This document shows, piece after piece, positions 1 through 5,090 of a stretch of 6,142 nucleotides of DNA. Every line of letters begins with the position of its first letter. The stretch's first letter is position 1. This DNA comes from CAYQAE01 sp964415445 [NCBI: uncultured archaeon] (lineage in GTDB: Archaea; CAYQAE01). A program made the position numbers and the translations under genes. Location: NCBI GenBank assembly GCA_964415445.1, contig CAYQAE010000096.1, positions 1-6,142 on the forward strand. The letters run 5' to 3'. The notes under the pieces are model-generated. The model saw only the letters and a program-made list of their open reading frames with translations. It was not told where the DNA came from and did not search any database.

Positions 1-997
1 ATGATTTATCAATTAAACTCTCATCTAATTTATATATTTCAGGTTTTTCTTCAGAAGTAGGTTTATCTATATCTGGCTTAGAACTTTTTAATTTATCTAA
101 AACTTGTTTATCAATTCCATTCTTCTTTTCTGATAATTTTTCCTCATCAGCTTCCTTAAATTTGGATAATAACTCTTTCTTTTTTTCTTCTTTTTCTTTT
201 TTTGAAAGATCCCTATGATCTAATTTCAGTTTAGATTTCTCTAATTTGGCTAAGGCGTCTTTATCAATTCCATTCTTCTTTTCTGATAATTTTTGCTCAT
301 CAGCTTTTTTGAGTTTGGATAACAATTCTCTTTTTTTTTCCTCTTTATTTTTTTCTAAATCTTTTTCAATTATCGGTTTAGATTTTTCTGATAATTTTTT
401 ATCGCCTACTAAGTTAGAAAAATTTTTTTGATCGATTGTTTTTTCTTCTACTCCAATATCTTGATTTTCAGAATTTAAATTAGTTTTTTTAGAGAAAGGT
501 TTGAAATTTAAAGAATTAATAGAAAATTTCGGTTCTTTTTTGGAAAATAATCCTGATAATCTTTTCATTTCTTTTTTAAGATCAATATTATCTTTAGATT
601 CTTGCTTTACTGAAGATAGAGTTTCTTTAAACATAAAATCTAAAAATTTGTTTTGGGCATCTTTAGTTTCTCTAGATTGATTAATTTGAATATTAGCTAA
701 CATATCATCTTCTGCTTCAGTGGCTATATTTAGATCTGTATTAGATCTAGGAATTGAAGTAGAAGGTGTTTCCTGAAGAATTTTTTGAAGTGCTAATCTT
801 ATCTTCTCGATATCTTCTTTTTTTAATCCTGCCTCTTGAATTATTTCCTGCCATTGTCTTAATTTTTCTTGGTCAGCTTCGGCAAGTTTATAGCAAATTT
901 CATAAATTTCATATTTTGGTAATCCCCCTTTTCTTCCAGAAATATCCTTAAGTTCAGCTATAATTTGATCCTTTTCTTGTTCTGTATAGCTAGCCAA
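1..997 (-). CDS. Unrecognised Lys/Glu-rich repeat protein, C-terminus cut by window edge
   Basis: An open frame of 332 codons runs leftward from 997 off the window edge without a stop. I do not recognise the family. The only possible conventional start is TTG at 997-995: an in-frame TAA lies 11 codons upstream (1030-1028), the first in-frame ATG is codon 99, and a purine-rich GAAGGGA (1011-1005) sits 7 bases before the TTG. Residues 1-75 look like a compact helical head (motifs GGLPKYEIYEIC and LRQWQEII). Residues 76-215 are a Ser/Asn/Lys-rich, probably disordered linker. From about 217 a charged region holds two copies of a 51-residue unit (cores at 224-256 and 275-307, both containing LSEKKNGIDK). 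No signal peptide or membrane segment is seen, so it is probably cytoplasmic. It could be a scaffold, filament or coiled-coil protein. It is transcribed divergently from the DUF58 gene. The reading frame is secure; the function is unknown. Confidence 0.8.
   Translation of the reverse strand, partial: MASYTEQEKDQIIAELKDISGRKGGLPKYEIYEICYKLAEADQEKLRQWQEIIQEAGLKKEDIEKIRLALQKILQETPSTSIPRSNTDLNIATEAEDDMLANIQINQSRETKDAQNKFLDFMFKETLSSVKQESKDNIDLKKEMKRLSGLFSKKEPKFSINSLNFKPFSKKTNLNSENQDIGVEEKTIDQKNFSNLVGDKKLSEKSKPIIEKDLEKNKEEKKRELLSKLKKADEQKLSEKKNGIDKDALAKLEKSKLKLDHRDLSKKEKEEKKKELLSKFKEADEEKLSEKKNGIDKQVLDKLKSSKPDIDKPTSEEKPEIYKLDESLIDKS
77..346 (-). repeat. Two tandem copies of a 51-codon (153 bp) repeat inside the left gene
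   Basis: Copy one (230-346) and copy two (77-193) are offset by exactly 153 bp, or 51 codons. Positions 107-141 and 260-294 are identical over 35 bases; after one mismatch another 10 bases match. At protein level the shared pattern is KK-ELLSK-K-AD-KLSEKKNGIDK--L-KL--SK. Nucleotide identity, including third codon positions, suggests a recent duplication or ongoing homogenisation. A weak KLSEK remnant at residues 201-205 may mark an older unit, and further copies could lie beyond the left edge. Confidence 0.85.
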
Positions 998-1004
998 TTC
1001 AAAA

Positions 1005-1011
1005 TCCCTTC
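1005..1011 (-). promoter_or_regulatory. Probable ribosome binding site deciding the TTG start
   Basis: On the minus strand GAAGGGA lies 7 bases before the TTG at 997. It is a partial match to the GGAGGTGA anti-16S complement. Because no ATG or GTG follows the upstream in-frame stop until codon 99, this site is the main support for a TTG start. Confidence 0.5.
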
Positions 1012-1050
1012 TTTGTAAAAAATTCTTTTATTTTAATTTATAGGTATAAT

Positions 1051-1066
1051 TATTTTATATTTTTAA
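1051..1066 (-). promoter_or_regulatory. Possible TATA-like box for the left gene
   Basis: Read on the minus strand this stretch is TTAAAAATATAAAATA, lying about 55-70 bases upstream of the TTG start. It resembles an archaeal TATA element, which would place initiation near 1025-1035. The surroundings are almost pure A/T, so several other positions would score similarly and the call is weak. Confidence 0.25.
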
Positions 1067-1104
1067 CGATATATTATATATTATTTTAATATTATAATAT
1101 AACG
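1067..1104. repeat. AT-rich inverted repeat bounded by CG, midway between divergent genes
   Basis: The left arm CGATATATTATA (1067-1078) pairs with the right arm TATAATATAACG (1093-1104) at 11 of 12 positions, with a 14-base spacer. The CG at each outer end is the only G or C in the whole element. It sits between the candidate promoters of the divergent genes, 21 bases before the plus-strand TATA box. It could be a regulator binding site or simply low-complexity DNA; chance palindromes are common in A/T tracts. Confidence 0.4.
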
Positions 1105-1118
1105 CATTTTAAGTAAAA

Positions 1119-1135
1119 ACAAAGGTTTATATATA
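1119..1135 (+). promoter_or_regulatory. Archaeal-type BRE/TATA promoter for the DUF58-CARDB operon
   Basis: The purine-rich ACAAAGG followed by TTTATATATA (1126-1135) resembles the archaeal BRE plus TATA arrangement. Initiation about 25 bases downstream would fall near 1155-1160, giving a leader of roughly 125 bases before the ATG at 1285. Nothing else in the 998-1284 interval has this combination, although its A/T richness lowers specificity. No bacterial -35 box with proper spacing was noticed. Confidence 0.5.
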
Positions 1136-1188
1136 AAAAGAAATAAACTAGAAGTATGTAATATAAATATTAATATCTAAGAAAAAAA

Positions 1189-1263
1189 ATGGAGTTGGCA
1201 GATGAGTTTATTTCAAAATTAATTAGAATAGATATAGATAATTTAATAGTTATATTTATTTAA
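1189..1263 (+). CDS. Possible 24-codon leader ORF upstream of the DUF58 gene
   Basis: ATG at 1189 opens 24 codons ending at TAA 1261-1263 (begins MELADEFISK, ends NLIVIFI). It lies between the candidate TATA box and the DUF58 start, and is in the same frame as the DUF58 gene, 32 codons upstream of its ATG. It is preceded by a run of A rather than a ribosome binding site. It might be a leader peptide, the remnant of an N-terminal extension or upstream gene, or chance. I do not recognise the peptide. Confidence 0.15.
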   Translation: MELADEFISKLIRIDIDNLIVIFI

Positions 1264-1270
1264 ATTAAAG

Positions 1271-1279
1271 AGAAAGTGA
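1271..1279 (+). promoter_or_regulatory. Ribosome binding site AGAAAGTGA favouring ATG 1285
   Basis: AGAAAGTGA ends 5 bases before ATG 1285. The GTG at 1276, which would open the longest ORF, is part of this site, so it is better read as the Shine-Dalgarno core GTGA than as an initiation codon. The downstream gene has the same GTGA-N5-ATG layout. Confidence 0.55.
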
Positions 1280-1284
1280 ATCTT

Positions 1285-2184
1285 ATGAAACAAAAGAGTA
1301 AAATTGATGTTAGTGAAAAAGCCTTAAAAGCAATTAATAGGCTTACCCTAACCGCTCAAAACTTTTTCTCAGAAGGAGGAGGAGAACATGCTAGTCATAA
1401 AACAGGAGATACATTAGATTTTCATGATAGAAGATATTATGAACCAGGTGATGACTTAAGACTAATAGATTGGGTAGCCTACGCCAGATCAGAAAAATTA
1501 CTTATAAAACGTTATGATGAAAAAAGTATGACTAATGCATATGTTTTAGTAGATACAAGCCGTTCTATGGCTCTAAAATCATTATCAAGATCTAAATTAC
1601 AAAATGCACAAATATTGGGTTTTTGTTTAGCCAACATAATTGCAGGGCAATTTGATAATGTCTCTTTAGTTTTATTTTCAAATCATATCGAAACCTATAT
1701 CCCCCCACAAAAATCTAAAAAACATGTAAATCAAATAGCTACTGTTCTTTCAAATATAAAATTAAGATTTCCATCTGATTTTAATAGCGCAGGTAATTTT
1801 GCACGTAAAATATCAAGAAAATCAATTTTCATAATTATATCTGATTTTTATGATGATCTAGATACAGTTCTTCAATCTATAAAAACATTCAGCTCACCTC
1901 ATGAAGTAATATTATTCCAAGTTCACGATATAGCTGAAAGAGATTTGTCACTATCAGGTAATGTGCTCTTAGAAGATCTAGAATCAAATACACGTAAAAA
2001 AATATCAGTTAATCAGAAAATAATATCAGAATACAAAAAAAGATATCAAGAATTCTACGATACCATCGATGAATCATGCAAAAAATTAGGAGTAGACCTT
2101 ATTCCAGTCTATAGTGAAGATAATCTAGATATGATATTAGCAGAATATCTTATGTGGAGACAAGCTAGAAAAGGAATGTATTGA
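1285..2184 (+). CDS. DUF58 family protein with von Willebrand factor A-like fold
   Basis: This 299-residue protein (302 if GTG 1276 is used) has the hallmarks of DUF58. The signature YEPGDDLRLIDW lies at residues 52-63, followed by ARSEKLLIKRYDE. A VWA-like MIDAS motif DTSRS is at 90-94, and a second buried strand with an Asp, IIISDFYDD, is at about 184-192. The length is typical of the short DUF58 type that lacks N-terminal membrane helices, so it is probably cytoplasmic. The complete DxSxS suggests that divalent-metal binding is retained. In this family the gene usually follows a MoxR-type AAA ATPase and is thought to act with it as a chaperone-like pair for extracytoplasmic or metal-dependent proteins; here no MoxR gene is next to it. 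It is the first gene of a likely two-gene operon and stops 9 bases before the next ATG. The family call is firm; the role is inferred. Confidence 0.93.
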   Translation: MKQKSKIDVSEKALKAINRLTLTAQNFFSEGGGEHASHKTGDTLDFHDRRYYEPGDDLRLIDWVAYARSEKLLIKRYDEKSMTNAYVLVDTSRSMALKSLSRSKLQNAQILGFCLANIIAGQFDNVSLVLFSNHIETYIPPQKSKKHVNQIATVLSNIKLRFPSDFNSAGNFARKISRKSIFIIISDFYDDLDTVLQSIKTFSSPHEVILFQVHDIAERDLSLSGNVLLEDLESNTRKKISVNQKIISEYKKRYQEFYDTIDESCKKLGVDLIPVYSEDNLDMILAEYLMWRQARKGMY

Positions 2185-2188
2185 GTGA
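2183..2188 (+). promoter_or_regulatory. Ribosome binding site GAGTGA overlapping the DUF58 stop codon
   Basis: GAGTGA overlaps the last two bases of the TGA at 2182-2184 and ends 5 bases before ATG 2194. This placement suggests translational coupling of the two genes. The GTG at 2185 would be an alternative start three codons earlier but sits inside this site. Confidence 0.55.
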
Positions 2189-2193
2189 TATAT

Positions 2194-5088
2194 ATGGTAA
2201 AAAAATTAATAAATAAATTAATCATTTGTTTCTTCTTATTTATTATCTCAATTAATTTATCTTATTCTCAAAAATATATAACAAATAGAAGTTTGGTAGT
2301 TGATACTGATTTTGATTTCTCATCTGCAGATGATGAATACGCATATCTTCTAGCTACAAGCCTATCCACATTTCATGACTCAGAAAATATTTACCAATCA
2401 CCCTTATTACTTTCTGAATCTACTTATCAGAGAACTTATTTTTTAGATAGTATTTCTAATTTCTATCCAAATGGAATAGATCATATTATCTCATTTGGTG
2501 ATATTGATATTTCTGAAATAAAAAATAAACTAAAGCCCAAAAAACAGATTAATATAACTGGAGATCCTACTACAATGAGTATTAAAGCTGCATTTTTAGA
2601 ATGGAATAGATCTAATCAGGTAATTATAGCACCATATAAAAAATCTATTAGTGATCCTGAAATGATCAAGTATTTGTCGCATGCTACAATAATTGCTAGC
2701 TTAGAAAATGCACCTATTATATTTATATCAGATGATATACCTTATGAATTAGCAGAATTATTTGAGACTCTAAAACCCCAAAAAGCCACATTAGTAGCTC
2801 CGCAAGGATATATACTTGAGAAAACTAAATATGAAATAAAATCTATTTTAGAAGGCGAAATTATAGATGAAATAGATACTTCAAATGAAATTCTTAACAA
2901 AATTCAAGGTTCAGATAAGATTTCTCTAAATTTGATCCCATCTTGGAACAGTGAAAAAATACTTCCGGCAATACTATATAGTTCATCAAAAAGAGGTATA
3001 ATTGGAGAAATATCTGAAAAACGTATTCAAGAAGCCGAAGATGCATATAATAATCTCTCAGCAGAAAATTTCAACCAATATGAAATAAGATTACAAGATC
3101 TCAATAATAATTTCTATAACACTATAATTACAAATTATGGAGTTGATGAAACAGAAATATCTAATATTTTAGTATTTGCAGATGAAAACGAAGTTAAATT
3201 TACATTTGAACGTGCATTAACTAAAAATAAAGTATCAAGATTTTCTGATATTCCCTCAAAAGATCACTACAATGTATTGAGATCTCTTTTTTATTCAAGT
3301 AATATTAAAAATAATGAAGAAGGATTGTTTTCTGCAATAACTTATTCATCTAATTTATCTTTTTTAGAAAATGGAGAAACAGAAAGTGTAAAAGTTAAAG
3401 AACATGAATATTATGATAATACTAATATTTTGGGAACAAAAAGCACAGATTTTACCCCTATAAGTACAACCAGAAAAACTAATTTTACTGAGGGTATAAA
3501 TTTTCTAAATAATGGAATATATATTTGGTATTTATCTACTAAATTTAATTCAACAGGCGCAATACAATTTGTAGCTCCTAGTGGACGTGCTAATGGATAT
3601 GAATTTACTGTTAGTGATCCTGACAATAATAATGATGGTAAAGTAGAACATCTATTTGGAGCCTCAAGATATTACACAATATCTGAAATTAATCAAAGTC
3701 TAGGCAACTTAAAAAATGCCTGGATATTTTTAAATATAAAAGGAGCAAAAACTACACAAGAATTAGTTAAAGTTTTTTTAGAACATGGTGCATCAAATGT
3801 AGTTTGTTCATTTTCTGAAGTAACTTTTAATGGAAGTGGAAGATTTTTCTATAGGTTATTAGAAGATATTTGTAAAAATGAAAATACCCTAGGTAATGCC
3901 TATTTAGATGCTCTAGATAAAACAGCATATAGATTTTCAGATGGTGAAGGAGATGTTACTCTAAATTATATAGTATTTGGTGATTCAAATCATAAATTAA
4001 AACCCCTCTCTTTAGAAGTAAAAGATACAAAAAATCCAATATCTCAGCGCACTTTAGGAGATAGTGATAAAATAAAATTTAAAATCCAATCTATTAAATT
4101 TCTACAATATACAGACTCTTTTAATTTAGAAATTGAAGGTTATCAAAAAAGTCTAAATCCACATGAACTTGAAATTGAATTATATAAGGAAAATAATTTA
4201 TCAAAAGAAATAAAATATACTCTTACTTATTTTTCTAATTTCTCAGAAGAATTTTCAATAGAAAAAACTAACAAAAATTTTTATGAATTAAAAGTTATCT
4301 ACAAAGAAATTGTTTATGATACATATTCATTTTATGTTAATGAAAATTCAATAATACTCGATTTTAAAGGTTTAAATATATCTTATTTTCCTCCAATTAA
4401 TCTTGTAAGTTCTGTCTCATCAGATATAACTTGTAATATTATCAATAAATATGGAGAAACTGTTAATTTAGATACGAGGTTATATATTAACAATAAACCT
4501 TTTAGCTATCAAAATTTAACTTTAGCTAACTCTGAGAGAGTCAATTTAACTTATAATTGGTATCCAATAGCAGGAAATAATTTGATAGCAATAAAAATCC
4601 AAAAAGACTTAACAGCAATTACTTTGGGAAAAACTAGCTATGCTGCAAAGAATAATGTATATTTAAAAAATTTAAACTACTCTAAAAATCCCAAAGAAGA
4701 TGAAATCACAAATATATCTGTAGAAGTATATAATATAGGAGGAATAATGCTCAATATTACCCTAAATTTGTATATTGATAGAAATTTATATAGCTCAAAA
4801 AATATAATATTAGATGCAAATTCAAATAGAAAAGTTGAATTTCAATGGTTTCCAAATAAAGAAAATTCAGAAATCATGATAAATATTTCAAATATAGAAG
4901 ATGATGTAAGTTACTCTGATAACAATATTTCAGGACAATTTGAAGTAATTGCTAAAGAAGAACCAGATATAATGTCCAAAATATTTGAATTTAGTTCAAT
5001 TGCACTAATAAGTGCTATAGGATCTTTATTTGCATTACTAGGATTGATTAGATATAAAAAAGCACAAAAAGAATTATTTGAAAGATGA
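2194..5088 (+). CDS. Secreted, C-terminally anchored surface protein: CWB2-like, degenerate C25-like and CARDB domains
   Basis: About 964 residues from ATG 2194 (967 from GTG 2185). Residues 1-25 are a signal peptide (MVKKLINK, hydrophobic core, cleavage near SYS|QKY). Residues 45-105 and 140-205 look like two cell-wall-binding-repeat-2-type units, each with an Ala-rich helix, a 'PLLLS' or 'PIIFIS' strand and a closing strand. Residues about 322-604 resemble a peptidase C25/caspase-like domain: VSRF (347-350), RSLFY (363-367), WYLST (445-449), WIFLNIKG (510-517) and closing FGDS (595-598). The expected His and Cys are not visible, so it is probably inactive. A beta-rich stretch (about 622-717) precedes CARDB-like domains at about 720-815 and 822-917, the last ending in a typical SYSDNN. 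One membrane helix (934-952) and a basic tail RYKKAQKELFER anchor it, with the ectodomain outside. Many N-x-S/T sequons fit surface exposure. Signal peptide, anchor and CARDB are firm; the central domain is inferred. Confidence 0.85.
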   Translation: MVKKLINKLIICFFLFIISINLSYSQKYITNRSLVVDTDFDFSSADDEYAYLLATSLSTFHDSENIYQSPLLLSESTYQRTYFLDSISNFYPNGIDHIISFGDIDISEIKNKLKPKKQINITGDPTTMSIKAAFLEWNRSNQVIIAPYKKSISDPEMIKYLSHATIIASLENAPIIFISDDIPYELAELFETLKPQKATLVAPQGYILEKTKYEIKSILEGEIIDEIDTSNEILNKIQGSDKISLNLIPSWNSEKILPAILYSSSKRGIIGEISEKRIQEAEDAYNNLSAENFNQYEIRLQDLNNNFYNTIITNYGVDETEISNILVFADENEVKFTFERALTKNKVSRFSDIPSKDHYNVLRSLFYSSNIKNNEEGLFSAITYSSNLSFLENGETESVKVKEHEYYDNTNILGTKSTDFTPISTTRKTNFTEGINFLNNGIYIWYLSTKFNSTGAIQFVAPSGRANGYEFTVSDPDNNNDGKVEHLFGASRYYTISEINQSLGNLKNAWIFLNIKGAKTTQELVKVFLEHGASNVVCSFSEVTFNGSGRFFYRLLEDICKNENTLGNAYLDALDKTAYRFSDGEGDVTLNYIVFGDSNHKLKPLSLEVKDTKNPISQRTLGDSDKIKFKIQSIKFLQYTDSFNLEIEGYQKSLNPHELEIELYKENNLSKEIKYTLTYFSNFSEEFSIEKTNKNFYELKVIYKEIVYDTYSFYVNENSIILDFKGLNISYFPPINLVSSVSSDITCNIINKYGETVNLDTRLYINNKPFSYQNLTLANSERVNLTYNWYPIAGNNLIAIKIQKDLTAITLGKTSYAAKNNVYLKNLNYSKNPKEDEITNISVEVYNIGGIMLNITLNLYIDRNLYSSKNIILDANSNRKVEFQWFPNKENSEIMINISNIEDDVSYSDNNISGQFEVIAKEEPDIMSKIFEFSSIALISAIGSLFALLGLIRYKKAQKELFER
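5056..5070 (-). terminator. Possible T-tract termination region for the right gene
   Basis: On the minus strand this reads TTTTTGTGCTTTTTT, starting 20 bases past the right gene's stop codon and inside the 3' end of the surface-protein gene. With only 2 bases between the convergent stops, termination must occur inside the opposing gene. No strong hairpin is seen, so this would be an archaeal-style U-tract terminator. Confidence 0.25.
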
Positions 5089-5090
5089 AA

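Noticed and set aside
77-346. CRISPR-like repeat array
   Set aside because: The two repeats are in-frame coding units spaced 153 bp apart, and the intervening sequence continues the same reading frame, so this is a protein repeat.
246-431. Plus-strand 61-codon ORF
   Set aside because: It is a Ser/Phe-rich antisense shadow of the Lys/Glu-rich left minus-strand gene, with no start signal of its own.
766-951. Plus-strand 61-codon ORF with a hydrophobic stretch
   Set aside because: It is antisense to the N-terminal region of the left gene, whose frame is better supported; the hydrophobicity comes from complementing Lys/Glu/Gln codons.
1202-1222. Six-codon ORF MSLFQN preceded by GGAG
   Set aside because: It is too short to support, and the GGAG can equally be part of the overlapping 24-codon ORF.
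998-1284. tRNA, riboswitch or small RNA gene in the divergent intergenic region
   Set aside because: The region is nearly all A/T with no cloverleaf or GC-bearing stem; only promoter-like boxes, one inverted repeat and a doubtful mini-ORF can be described.
3411-3626. Minus-strand 71-codon ORF
   Set aside because: It lies wholly inside the large surface-protein gene in antisense and has no family resemblance or promoter.
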